DNA from: Rahnella bonaserana
GTDB taxonomy: Bacteria; Pseudomonadota; Gammaproteobacteria; Enterobacterales; Enterobacteriaceae
Assembly (NCBI RefSeq): GCF_019049675.1
Contig: NZ_JAFMOW010000068.1
Location: 310,001-374,000, forward strand
DNA length: 64,000 nucleotides
Direction: 5' to 3'
This document shows, piece after piece, positions 27,163 through 36,169 of this stretch. Under the pieces are notes generated by a model, which saw only the letters and a list, made by a program, of their open reading frames with translations, was not told the origin of the DNA and made no database searches. A program made the translations under genes and the position numbers. Within the stretch, counting starts at the first letter, position 1. Each line of letters starts with the position of its first letter.

Positions 27163-28038
27163 CTAGCGGCGGATGCCAGACGCGCTGGCGCGTTCCAGCA
27201 CTACCTGCGCGTGATTAATGATCGGCCCATCAATCATCTTGCCGTTGAGTGAGATCACGCCCAGCCCTTTGCGTTCACCTTCTTCGGCGGCGGCAATCAC
27301 CCGTTTGGCATAATCCACATCTTCACGGGTCGGCGCGTAAGCGTTATGCAGCAACTCAATCTGACGAGGGTTGATCAGGGATTTCCCGTTGAAGCCCATT
27401 TTGCGGATCAGTTCCACTTCACGCAGGAAACCGGCTTCATCATTGATGTCGGAATACACTACATCGAAGGCATCAATACCCGCCGCACGGGCTGCGTGCA
27501 GCACGGCGCAACGGGCATAAAACAGCTCTGTACCGTCGCCGCGCTCCGTTTGCATATCCATCACATAATCGAAAGCGGCCAGCGCGATGCCGATCAGGCG
27601 CGGTGAACAGCGGGCGATGGCCACGGCGTTAATCACGCCAATGGCAGATTCAATGGCGGCCATAATTTTGGTGGAACCCACCTCGCGACCGCACTCTTTT
27701 TCGATGCGCCCGATATGTGCTTCCAGCTCAAAGATATCTTCCGGCGAGTCGGTTTTCGGTAAACGTACGACATCCACGCCCGCCCGCACTACGGCCTCTA
27801 AATCATTAAGGCCAAAGGGTGTGCTGAGCTGATTGATGCGCACCACGGTTTCAATATCGCGATACATCGGGTGTTGCAGGGCATGAAATACCAGAATGCG
27901 TGCGGTATCTTTTTCGCGCAGGGAAACAGCATCTTCGAGATCAAACATGATGGAGTCCGGGCGATAGATAAACGCGGTAGAGAGCATGGCGGCGCTGGCT
28001 CCGGGCAGGAACAGCATGCTGCGGCGCAGTTTCTTCAT
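27163..28038 (-). CDS. citE: Citrate lyase beta subunit CitE (citryl-ACP lyase)
   Basis: Cleaves citryl-ACP to oxaloacetate and acetyl-ACP, 291 residues. TIM-barrel CitE landmarks: [27 protein letters not shown] (metal-binding Asp/Glu), [47 protein letters not shown] and [10 protein letters not shown]. The ATG overlaps the citD stop (ATGA), keeping the carrier and lyase subunits coupled. Confidence 0.96.
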   Translation of the reverse strand: MKKLRRSMLFLPGASAAMLSTAFIYRPDSIMFDLEDAVSLREKDTARILVFHALQHPMYRDIETVVRINQLSTPFGLNDLEAVVRAGVDVVRLPKTDSPEDIFELEAHIGRIEKECGREVGSTKIMAAIESAIGVINAVAIARCSPRLIGIALAAFDYVMDMQTERGDGTELFYARCAVLHAARAAGIDAFDVVYSDINDEAGFLREVELIRKMGFNGKSLINPRQIELLHNAYAPTREDVDYAKRVIAAAEEGERKGLGVISLNGKMIDGPIINHAQVVLERASASGIRR

Positions 28039-28325
28039 CGTAATGTCTCCCAGTTAATCTCTTCGGCCTGTGCAGCACGCATTACCGCGCTTTGTACGCG
28101 GGCGCGGATCACGCAATCAAGCGCGCCCTTATCTTCGATAATCAGTAAACCTTCAGTGACCGAGAGCGCGCTGAGTGTTTCATTCACTACGCTTCGGATT
28201 TGGTCGCCAAACTGTTTGATGACTTCACTGTTGATGATCACAGTCAGCTCACTGGCCGGGGCGATCTTTACCAGCAAATCGCTGGATTCAACCGTGCCTG
28301 CCAGCGCCTCCTTCACAATTTTCAT
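28035..28325 (-). CDS. citD: Citrate lyase acyl carrier protein CitD
   Basis: Gamma subunit carrying the phosphoribosyl-dephospho-CoA arm, 96 residues. The attachment residue is Ser14 in AGTVESSD, at the same position as in E. coli. The remaining family pattern is [14 protein letters not shown] and [20 protein letters not shown]. It lies 15 bp after citC and overlaps citE. Confidence 0.95.
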   Translation of the reverse strand: MKIVKEALAGTVESSDLLVKIAPASELTVIINSEVIKQFGDQIRSVVNETLSALSVTEGLLIIEDKGALDCVIRARVQSAVMRAAQAEEINWETLR

Positions 28326-28340
28326 TCGTTTTTCCTGCAG

Positions 28341-29435
28341 TTAACAAAGTAAGGGTGAAATAGTGAGTGCGTCGTCGTGCGTCGTTTCAGCCGGCGCAGT
28401 GACACAATAATGCTGCTCGAGATGCGCATAAGTGCCGGGCGGAACGATGTCGCGTATTCGTGCAAACTGGTGCGTTTTGAGCAATGCGCGCACTTCGGAT
28501 GCGGAAATGGCTCTGCCACTGGCATGGCGTTTCCGTGGTAATTCGATAACGCTGAGTGGCGGTGAGGCCGAGCGGGCGGGCGTTTCCAGCCAGTCATGCA
28601 TGTCGCAGTTGTACTGATGGGTGACCGGACAGAAAGGTTCACTGCCGACAAAGCGGTGGGTAATGCCTAATGCCGGAGCGATGTACTGACGAAAAATCAG
28701 CAAATCCATCACGCTCCATGCCTGATTCACCAGCCCGGCTTCCTTGAGGAAATAACCGGGAAAGGTTGCGCGGGAAATCAGGTATTCAGAACCAGCATGC
28801 ACGGTCACATTAGGCAAATCCGCGACGCCTTTACGCACCATTTCCAGACGTTCCTGAAACGGGAAATACGACACGTCTTCGCTTACCACAAACACATGCA
28901 GCCAGTCGCAAGTGGCGGCCGCCTGTTCTGTCAGATAACGATGACCGAGGGTAAACGGGTTGGCATTCATCACGACCGCACCGATACGACGACCTGGGTG
29001 AAGATGGCGTTGCAACGAACGGCAGTAATGACTGATGCCCACCGGCGTGTTTTCCATCAGTACGGCCACATCATCCCACTGCACTATCGGATAGAAGCCA
29101 CAACCGCGAAAACGTTCAGCATTGCCTGGGCGGGTATAGAGAAACAGATGGAAATTGCCGCGCTGGACCGCCAGGTTTTCAACTTCGCCGAGTAATCGTG
29201 CGCTGAGATTTTCACCGCGCCAGTCGCAAGCGACGGCGACGCATTTAATGGTGTTGCTGACCAGACCTGCGCAGCCGATTACCCTGCGGCCGGAACAGGC
29301 CACCACGAACTGCTCGATATCGTCATCCATGCCTAAGTTGTTTTGCTGCAACAAGGTGCGGATATTTTCCAGCATACCTGGCGCAGAGTTTCTGACAGAA
29401 ATGACGTTAAAGTCCGGTTCGTCACGGCTGAACAT
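28341..29435 (-). CDS. citC: [Citrate (pro-3S)-lyase] ligase CitC
   Basis: Acetylates the lyase prosthetic group with acetate and ATP to activate the enzyme, 364 residues. An N-terminal GNAT-like domain (about residues 1-130, with FVVACSGRRVIGCAGL) precedes a nucleotidyltransferase domain with GAVVMNANPFTLGHRYL (the HxGH-type motif) and the C-terminal ISASEVRALL segment. First gene of the lyase set, 85 bp after the FAH gene. Confidence 0.94.
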   Translation of the reverse strand: MFSRDEPDFNVISVRNSAPGMLENIRTLLQQNNLGMDDDIEQFVVACSGRRVIGCAGLVSNTIKCVAVACDWRGENLSARLLGEVENLAVQRGNFHLFLYTRPGNAERFRGCGFYPIVQWDDVAVLMENTPVGISHYCRSLQRHLHPGRRIGAVVMNANPFTLGHRYLTEQAAATCDWLHVFVVSEDVSYFPFQERLEMVRKGVADLPNVTVHAGSEYLISRATFPGYFLKEAGLVNQAWSVMDLLIFRQYIAPALGITHRFVGSEPFCPVTHQYNCDMHDWLETPARSASPPLSVIELPRKRHASGRAISASEVRALLKTHQFARIRDIVPPGTYAHLEQHYCVTAPAETTHDDALTISPLLC

Positions 29436-29520
29436 AATGCTTTCCTGATAGTCGGTGTTGTAAAAAACGATGCGTCACCTGCCGGGCAAAATGCCCGGCT
29501 TAATGTTGTCGTTTATCAGG

Positions 29521-30390
29521 TCAGTGCACTGCCGGCGCGGGGATCTCCCGGCGCTCTTGTGCAACGATGATATTGCTCAGATGACCAATCTTTTCGATCT
29601 CGACTTCGATGCGATCACCAGGTTTCATAAACAGTGGTGGCACACGTTTTTTGCCGACACCGCCGGGTGAACCTGTGATGATCACGTCACCGGCATGAAG
29701 CGAGGTAAAGGTGCTGATGTATTCAATCAGTTCGGCCACTTTGTGGATCATGCTGCGGGTGTTGTCCTCCTGCACCATGTTGCCATTGAGCCAGGTACGG
29801 ATTGCCAGCGTGTGCGGATCAGGGATCTCATCGGCGGTGGTCATCCACGGACCAAATGCCCCGGTCTGACGCCAGTTTTTACCGGCGGTAAACCACGTGT
29901 GCTGCCAGTCACGGGCGGAACCGTCCATGTAACAGCTGTATCCGGCAACATGTGATAAGGCATCTTCGCGTGCGATATTCTCGCCCGCAGAACCGATGAC
30001 AACCGCCAGTTCACCTTCATAGTCAAACTCAACGGAACGGTTCGGTTTGATGATGGGGGAGGCATGACCGGTTTGAGAGTCGGCAAACCGAACAAACAGT
30101 GTCGGTGCCGGATTATGCTGATCAAACTCTTTGCGCTTTTCGGCGTAATTCATGCCTACGCAGAGAATTTTCTCCGGATTCTGAATCACCGGCAAAAACG
30201 TGATGTCGGCGAAATTCAGATCCGCGGGCAGGGCGGCCAGTTCCTGAGCCTGCGACAGCGCATTGCCTGCCAGCAGGGCTTTGAGGTCCGGATAACGCTT
30301 ACCGAGATGACGGCCAAGGTCGATCATGCCGTTGTCGGTGGCGATGCCGTAGGACTTACGCCCCTGATAGAGATAGCTTGCCAGTTTCAT
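29521..30390 (-). CDS. FAH-family hydrolase/decarboxylase in the citrate operon
   Basis: Fumarylacetoacetate-hydrolase-fold enzyme of 289 residues. Family landmarks: ILCVGMNYAEKRKEF, VEFDYEGELAVVIG (metal-binding Glu-x-Glu), GYSCYMDGSARDWQ, and ITGSPGGVGKKRVPPLFMKPGD. Proteins of this fold include FAHD1, an oxaloacetate decarboxylase, and oxaloacetate tautomerases. It lies between the citrate carrier gene (33 bp) and citC (85 bp), and no oadGAB or malic-enzyme gene is present. I therefore infer that it acts on oxaloacetate produced by citrate lyase; the sequence alone cannot distinguish decarboxylation from tautomerisation. Confidence 0.85.
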   Translation of the reverse strand: MKLASYLYQGRKSYGIATDNGMIDLGRHLGKRYPDLKALLAGNALSQAQELAALPADLNFADITFLPVIQNPEKILCVGMNYAEKRKEFDQHNPAPTLFVRFADSQTGHASPIIKPNRSVEFDYEGELAVVIGSAGENIAREDALSHVAGYSCYMDGSARDWQHTWFTAGKNWRQTGAFGPWMTTADEIPDPHTLAIRTWLNGNMVQEDNTRSMIHKVAELIEYISTFTSLHAGDVIITGSPGGVGKKRVPPLFMKPGDRIEVEIEKIGHLSNIIVAQERREIPAPAVH

Positions 30391-30423
30391 ATTAGATCCT
30401 GATTTAAAGAGATTTACATAGCC

Positions 30424-31788
30424 TCAGACGAGGAAGTTGCCGAGCACCAGCAGGGATACGGAGACATTGATCGCGCCGCCGATGCGGGTGGCGATTTGGG
30501 CAAATGGCATCAGTTGCATGCGGTTACCGGCGGTCAGGATCGCGACATCACCGGTTCCGCCCTGACCGCTCTGGCAGCAGGAGACGATGGCAACATCTAT
30601 CGGGTGCATACCAATTTTCTTACCGACGAAGAAGCCGGTAGCGACCAGCGCCGCAACGGTGCTGACAATGACCAAAAGATTCGAAAGGGTGAATGCGGCG
30701 ACCAGTTCATTCCACGGTGTGATTGCCACACCCACGGCGAACAGAATCGGATAGGTGACGGATGTCTGGAAGAATTTGTAAACCACCTGAGAACCTTCCA
30801 GCAGGCGTGGTGAAACGCCGTGCGCCAGTTTCAGCGCAACCGCCGCAAACAGCATGCCGACAGGTGCAGGAAGACCAATCACTTTGTGTAACAGCATGCC
30901 CACCATATAAAGCAGAACGGCCAGTAACGCGCCTGCGGCAATGGTGGTGACATCGACTTTACCGCCGGTGCTGCTCAGTTTGCTGCTGTCAGCGGTGGCA
31001 TTTTTGGACGTCGGCATCAGTTGGCCTTCGCCGGTCAGATGCGGGTAACGTTTACCTAACTGATTGAGTGAACCGGAAATAACGATAGCCGTCAGGCCAC
31101 CCAGCATGACGATAGGCAGAATGCGACCCAGCGCCACACCCTGATCCATATGCAGGATTGCGGCGTAACCGATGGACAGCGGGATCGCACCTTCACCCAC
31201 GCCACCAGCCATAATTGGCAGGATCAGGAAGAAGAAAATCTGGAAAGGTTCCATGCCCAGTGCCAGACCGACGCCCATGCCGGTTAACATGCCGATGATT
31301 TCACCGCACAGCATCGGGAAGAAGATGCGCATGAAACCCTGGATCAGCACTTTGCGATCCATACTCATGATGCTGCCCACGATAATGCAGCAGATATAGA
31401 GGTACAGAATGTTGGTGCTTTTATAGAACTTGGTGGTGGATTCCACTACCACATCTGGCAGCAGGCCGTAATAGACCAGTGCGGAAGGAATAAAGGTGGC
31501 GCAAATCGCCGCCGCGCCCATCTTGCCGATGAAAGGCAGGCGCTTGCCGAACTCACCGCAGGCGAAACCAAAGAACGCTAAAGTGGCGACCATCACCACA
31601 ATATCGCTGGGCAGTTTTCCATCAAGGCAATCAATGGCGATCAGTACGCCAGCCATGACAAATAAAGGCAGTGGAATAATGCCGATTTTCCAGGTGTCGA
31701 GAATGTGCCACCATTTTTCTTTTAATGAGAGCTGTTTTGCAGGTGAAGAACCCGCGGGAACAGAATAGGTGTCGTCGGTTGTACTCAT
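30424..31788 (-). CDS. citS: Citrate/sodium symporter, 2-hydroxycarboxylate family
   Basis: Inner-membrane citrate importer, 454 residues, about 11-12 membrane spans. The two reentrant-loop motifs of the 2HCT family are present: IMAGGVGEGAIPLS and CQSGQGGTGDVAILTA. The substrate-binding MPFAQIATRIGGA near the C-terminus corresponds to the CitS region with the citrate-contacting Arg. The N-terminal cytoplasmic tail ends in WWHILDTWKIGIIPLP. First gene of the leftward operon and divergent from citAB, which should induce it. Confidence 0.93.
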   Translation of the reverse strand: MSTTDDTYSVPAGSSPAKQLSLKEKWWHILDTWKIGIIPLPLFVMAGVLIAIDCLDGKLPSDIVVMVATLAFFGFACGEFGKRLPFIGKMGAAAICATFIPSALVYYGLLPDVVVESTTKFYKSTNILYLYICCIIVGSIMSMDRKVLIQGFMRIFFPMLCGEIIGMLTGMGVGLALGMEPFQIFFFLILPIMAGGVGEGAIPLSIGYAAILHMDQGVALGRILPIVMLGGLTAIVISGSLNQLGKRYPHLTGEGQLMPTSKNATADSSKLSSTGGKVDVTTIAAGALLAVLLYMVGMLLHKVIGLPAPVGMLFAAVALKLAHGVSPRLLEGSQVVYKFFQTSVTYPILFAVGVAITPWNELVAAFTLSNLLVIVSTVAALVATGFFVGKKIGMHPIDVAIVSCCQSGQGGTGDVAILTAGNRMQLMPFAQIATRIGGAINVSVSLLVLGNFLV

Positions 31789-32157
31789 GATGAATCCCCT
31801 GTGTCAATTTGTGCAGGGAGTGTAAGAGAGATATTGCTCGCTAATATGTGAGGTGCCGCAAATTAGAAACAGTATTTTAAAGGAGTGAAAGGTTTTTATG
31901 GTTTTAATTAATTTAATGCCTCGCGATTTTTTATTTGCTCGTGGTTTTTATGGTGTTATTTGTAATTATAATATTACTGTTAATAAATGGTGAGATGGCT
32001 GTTGTGAATCATGTGTTGCGCCACCGGTGGCTTGCTGTGGCGGGTTGTGTTATGCGGCATGCATCGCAACTTTTATTCTCCATTCTGACTGGAATACCGC
32101 ACGGTGATAATATCGCCGCACTGTTATTAATATCACTGTCTGTTTACAGGTTACCTG
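31789..32157. promoter_or_regulatory. citS-citA divergent control region
   Basis: A 369-bp AT-rich gap between the operon and its regulators. I see poly-T/A tracts near 31861-31935 and no convincing gene; a 77-codon frame here has no ribosome site or family match. By analogy with other enterobacteria, CitB should bind in this gap, but I cannot mark the exact sites. Confidence 0.5.
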
Positions 32158-33810
32158 ATGCGGTTTAGACCCTCCTTTCAGATAAAGCTTTTTACTTATC
32201 TTGTGGTGTTATTTATGGCGCTATTTTCGATAGTGGGTATTTATTACTATCAGGATATTCAGAGGCAGTTGTATGAAGATATGGGTATTCGTGCCAAAGT
32301 TCAGGCAGACGAAATTGCACTTATTCCCTCATTAATTAACGCAGTTGAAAATAAGGATATTTCAGCAATTAACCGTTTAATGAAGAATATCTCTGCGCAC
32401 AGTGATGCCAGTTATATGGTGATCGGCGACGGGAAAGCGATGCATCTGTTTCACTCTATCTATGCCGACAGGCTTGGCACAACGCTGGTGGGTGGAGATA
32501 ACGAGGAGGTGCTGACCGGTAAAAGTACCACCACCATCAGGCTGGGAGGTGCCGGATTATCATTGCGCAGCAAAGCCCCCATCCGTAATGCTGAAAATCA
32601 GGTGATCGGCATCGTCTCGGTCGGCTATCTGACCAGCCACATTAACAGCCTGACGCTTGAGAAAGTGATCAGCATTTTACTGGGGGCAGCCACTTTGCTG
32701 CTGGCGCTGTTTACCTTCTCCTGGTTTTTCTCCCGCTCAATCAAAAAGCAGATGTTCTCGCTGGAGCCGCGAGAAATCGGCCTGCTGGTGCGTCAGCAAA
32801 AAGCCCTGATGGAATCAATTTACGAAGGCGTGATCGCCATTGATGACCAGTTCCGCGTGGCTGTGATCAACCAGGCAGCGAAAAAATTACTCAATCTGAA
32901 TACGCCGTCGCGTGAATTGCGCGGTCGTCCGCTTTCGCAGGTCATCGCGCCAGTCAGTTTTTTCAACCCGCAGGTGATGCTGGAAAAAGATATTCACGAT
33001 GAGATCTGTCTGTTCAATAACCTGACGGTCATCGCCAGCCGGGTAAGGATCATGCTTGAGGAACAACTGCAGGGGTGGGTGATTACCTTTCGCGATTGCA
33101 GCGATATCGACCGGCTCAGCATCCAGCTCAGTCAGGTGCAACGTTATGCCGATAACCTGCGCATCATGCGCCATGAGCAGCTTAACTGGACGGCGACGCT
33201 CGCGGGTTTATTGCATATGGGACGATATGACGAGGCTATCCGCTACATTGAGGCACAATCAGAAAATGCCCAGGAAATACTGGATTTTGTCTCGGCGCGT
33301 TTTTGCTCACCCAGACTGTGCGGATTGCTGCTGGGAAAATATGCCCGTGCGCGTGAGAAAGGTGTCGTGCTGGAGTTTGATCCGGCCTGTGAGATTAGCC
33401 TGTTGCCGGCAGCACTGAGTGAAACTGAGCTGATGTCAGTTATCGGAAATCTGCTGGATAACGCCATTGAAGCTACGCTGCTGCGCGGTAGCGAGGCAGG
33501 ACCCGTCGAGGTGTATATCGTTTGCAGCAAAAATGAACTGGTGATTGAAGTGGCAGATCAGGGAGTGGGTATTACGCAGGAACGGCGGGAAGAAATATTC
33601 TCAATGGGTGTGACTTCAAAGCCGGACGGTGATCACGGCCTGGGTCTGCATCTGGTCGCCAGCTATGTCAGCCATGCTGGCGGCAATGTTGAGGTTTCTG
33701 ACAATTCGCCAACCGGCGCTGTTTTCTCTGTTTTTATCCCCAACGGTACCGGGGTTCCAGGTAATACAGCAGCGTACCTTCAACCGGAAAAAACGAAAGT
33801 GAGTAGATGA
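32158..33810 (+). CDS. citA: Citrate sensor histidine kinase CitA
   Basis: Membrane kinase sensing citrate, 550 residues. Two membrane helices (about residues 10-29 and 168-188) bracket a periplasmic PAS/Cache sensor with ISAHSDASYMVIGDG and the SVGYLTSHI end. A cytoplasmic PAS domain (ESIYEGVIAIDDQFRV) follows, then the CitA/DcuS-type phosphoacceptor His near residue 339 in RIMRHEQLNW, and the ATPase boxes NLLDNAIEA, EVADQGVGI and GDHGLGLHLV. It overlaps citB by 4 bp. Confidence 0.95.
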   Translation: MRFRPSFQIKLFTYLVVLFMALFSIVGIYYYQDIQRQLYEDMGIRAKVQADEIALIPSLINAVENKDISAINRLMKNISAHSDASYMVIGDGKAMHLFHSIYADRLGTTLVGGDNEEVLTGKSTTTIRLGGAGLSLRSKAPIRNAENQVIGIVSVGYLTSHINSLTLEKVISILLGAATLLLALFTFSWFFSRSIKKQMFSLEPREIGLLVRQQKALMESIYEGVIAIDDQFRVAVINQAAKKLLNLNTPSRELRGRPLSQVIAPVSFFNPQVMLEKDIHDEICLFNNLTVIASRVRIMLEEQLQGWVITFRDCSDIDRLSIQLSQVQRYADNLRIMRHEQLNWTATLAGLLHMGRYDEAIRYIEAQSENAQEILDFVSARFCSPRLCGLLLGKYARAREKGVVLEFDPACEISLLPAALSETELMSVIGNLLDNAIEATLLRGSEAGPVEVYIVCSKNELVIEVADQGVGITQERREEIFSMGVTSKPDGDHGLGLHLVASYVSHAGGNVEVSDNSPTGAVFSVFIPNGTGVPGNTAAYLQPEKTKVSR

Positions 33811-34496
33811 TGCAAGCGGAAATGATTGACGTAATGATTGTGGAAGATGAAAACCGGCTGGCACAACTTTATGCCGAGCTTATAGATAATCATCCCTGGT
33901 TAAGGCTGGCGGGCGTAGCCTCTACGTTAAGTGAAGCCAAAGAGCTTATAGAAGCAAAACGACCGCAGCTCCTGCTGCTAGATAATTATTTACCTGACGG
34001 TCAGGGAATTTCGTTAATTGAAAATGATCTGCTCAAAAAGACCAACTGTTCGGTGATCTTTATTACCGCGGCCAGCGACATGAATACGTGCAGTCAGGCG
34101 ATCCGCTGTGGGGCTTTTGATTATATTTTGAAGCCGGTGTCGTGGAACCGGCTGCAACAATCCCTGGAGCGTTTTATTCAGTTCAGCCAGACGCAGCGTG
34201 CCTGGAAAGTGGTGGATCAGCAAAACGTAGACAGCCTTTACCAGCTACAGGCGAAGGATTTTACGCTGAAAGCGGGCAATAAAGGCATCGAGGAAAATAC
34301 GCTGAATCTGGTGGAAGGCATCTTTATCCAGGATGCCGGGCGCTGCTATTCAGTGGATGAAGTGGTCAGTGAAACCGGTTTGAGTAAAACCACCACCCGG
34401 CGCTATCTCGAACATTGTGTGCAGAAAGGAGATTTGAAAGTCGAAATGTTGTACGGAAAAATAGGCCATCCCCGCCGGATGTACCGGCGGGCATAG
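33807..34496 (+). CDS. citB: Citrate response regulator CitB
   Basis: DNA-binding partner of CitA, 229 residues. The receiver domain has IVEDENR, the phosphorylated Asp59 in LLLLDNYLPDG and Lys in DYILKPVS. The C-terminal helix-turn-helix of the CitB/DcuR class is YSVDEVVSETGLSKTTTRRYLEHC. Expected to activate the citS operon under citrate and low oxygen. An 8-bp GC hairpin (34471-34491) lies within its last codons, without a clear T run; yeeO converges only 9 bp downstream. Confidence 0.95.
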   Translation: MMQAEMIDVMIVEDENRLAQLYAELIDNHPWLRLAGVASTLSEAKELIEAKRPQLLLLDNYLPDGQGISLIENDLLKKTNCSVIFITAASDMNTCSQAIRCGAFDYILKPVSWNRLQQSLERFIQFSQTQRAWKVVDQQNVDSLYQLQAKDFTLKAGNKGIEENTLNLVEGIFIQDAGRCYSVDEVVSETGLSKTTTRRYLEHCVQKGDLKVEMLYGKIGHPRRMYRRA

Positions 34497-34505
34497 CAGC
34501 TAAAA

Positions 34506-35936
34506 CTATTCGGTTCTTTTAGATTTCGGGTATTTCCACAGCCAGCGACCGCTCGCCATGCGCCAGTAAAAGAATATACCGCGCACGATCCAGTCGAGGA
34601 ACATCCCCAGCCAGATGCCGACCACGCCAAAGCCAAGAACAATACCGAGGAAATAGCCGACCACAATACGACAACCCCACATGCCGAGCATTGACACGTA
34701 CATCGTGAAACGCGCGTCGCGAGCGCCTTTTAAGCCGGCAGGTAATACCCATGAAGCGGCCCAGAAAGGCATAAAGGCGGCGTTCAGCCAGATGAGGATT
34801 TTTACGACGTCGATAACATCTTGTTCATTGGTGTAAAACCGCGCCAGCAAACCGGCAAACGGCACGGAAAGGAACGCCAGCACGCACAGGCCGAACGTGG
34901 ATAACCAGAAAATGTGGCGCAGCTGGCGCTCGGATTGAGCAATTTGCCCTTTACCCAGGCGCGTACCGACAATGATGGTTGAAGCTGATCCCAGCGCATT
35001 CCCCGGCAGGTTGATCAGTGCGGCAATCGAGAAGGCAATAAAGTTACCGGCAATGACATTGGTGCCCATACCCGCGACAAAAACCTGCGTCAGTAATTTA
35101 CCGCCGTTAAACAGCACCGATTCGATACTGGCCGGAATACCGATGCCCAGCACTTCACGCAAAATGTTGGTATTCAGTGGCAGGAAATAGCTCTTCAGGG
35201 AGATTTTCAGCGAAGGATTGAAACCCACCATCAGCACAAAAATGACCGCAATTGCACCGATATAACGGGCGATAGTCAGCCCCAGACCAGCGCCGATAAA
35301 GCCCAGACCGTGCCAGCCGAAACAGCCGTAAATCAGTACGCTGCTGATCACCAGATTGAGGATGTTCATCCCGCCATTCAGCAACATCGGGATTTTGGTG
35401 TTACCCGCACCCCGCAGCGCACCGGAACCTATCAGCGCGATGGCCGCTGCCGGATAACTCCAGCTACTCATTTGCAGATAAGAAAGCGCCAGCTCTTTGA
35501 CTTCCGGCTCTGCATTTCCGGCGATCATGTCGATAATCACATGCCCGGAAAATTGCAGAAGTATGGCGAGAAGCACTGCAAAAACGGTCATGATCGCCAG
35601 CGACTGACGTGCAGCCGCGCGGGCACGTTCGTGGTCGAGTTTACCCAGACTGAAGGCAACGACGACAGTAGTCCCCAGATCGACCGCCGCGAAGAAAGAA
35701 ATCACCACCATGTTAAAGCTGTCGGCCAGGCCAACGCCCGCCATCGCTTCCTTACCCAGCCAGCTGACCAGAAAAGTGCTCAATACGCCCATCAGCAGGA
35801 CGCAGGCATTTTCGAAGAAGATAGGGACGGCGAGAGGCGTTATTTCGCGCCAGAACAACGTACGGTAAGAACGCCGTTTCGGATACCAGGGCGTGCGCTC
35901 GATGGCTTTGCGCAAAGAGACAATGACGTTTTGCAA
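34506..35936 (-). CDS. yeeO: MATE-family flavin exporter YeeO
   Basis: Twelve-helix MATE efflux protein, 476 residues. It matches E. coli YeeO nearly throughout, for example LFWREITPLAVPIF, FLVSWLGKEAMAGVGLADSFNM, GSGALRGAGNTKIPMLLNGG and ASWVLPAGLKGARDARFTMY. E. coli YeeO exports FMN and FAD. The frame has only a TTG start (35936), with another TTG seven codons later; E. coli YeeO is longer at the N-terminus, so the exact start is uncertain. Linkage to amn and shiA also matches E. coli. Confidence 0.93.
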   Translation of the reverse strand: MQNVIVSLRKAIERTPWYPKRRSYRTLFWREITPLAVPIFFENACVLLMGVLSTFLVSWLGKEAMAGVGLADSFNMVVISFFAAVDLGTTVVVAFSLGKLDHERARAAARQSLAIMTVFAVLLAILLQFSGHVIIDMIAGNAEPEVKELALSYLQMSSWSYPAAAIALIGSGALRGAGNTKIPMLLNGGMNILNLVISSVLIYGCFGWHGLGFIGAGLGLTIARYIGAIAVIFVLMVGFNPSLKISLKSYFLPLNTNILREVLGIGIPASIESVLFNGGKLLTQVFVAGMGTNVIAGNFIAFSIAALINLPGNALGSASTIIVGTRLGKGQIAQSERQLRHIFWLSTFGLCVLAFLSVPFAGLLARFYTNEQDVIDVVKILIWLNAAFMPFWAASWVLPAGLKGARDARFTMYVSMLGMWGCRIVVGYFLGIVLGFGVVGIWLGMFLDWIVRGIFFYWRMASGRWLWKYPKSKRTE

Positions 35937-36029
35937 GAGAGTTCCAGTGTGGAATAAAGTAGAACAGCGTTTTAATTTATGATGGTAAAAGACTCTACAA
36001 TATGCAAAGTCTTTTTGTGGAAATCCTTA

Positions 36030-36157
36030 ATTCCCCGTCATATTTCATGCCGCAGATGCATTGGCTGGATTTAAGAACCCGAATCACTGACTTAATGTAA
36101 GCTCATCGGGATGATCAAACCTGCCGCCTGCCTGCAACACAAACTATTCAGGGGAGT
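36030..36157. repeat. ERIC (IRU) repeat element, opposite orientation
   Basis: Landmarks in order: CCCCGTCATATTTCATGCCG, GCATTGGCTGG, CCGAATCACTGACTTAATGT, AAGCTCATCGGGATGATC and CTGCCGCCTGCCTGCAAC. This is the reverse orientation of the ERIC copy at 20400-20532. It ends about 12 bp before the amn stop codon. Ends are approximate. Confidence 0.88.
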
Positions 36158-36169
36158 TCGGCGCGGTTT

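Noticed and set aside
31935..32168. 77-codon frame in the citS-citA gap
   Set aside because: Lies in the control region, overlaps the citA start, and lacks a family match.
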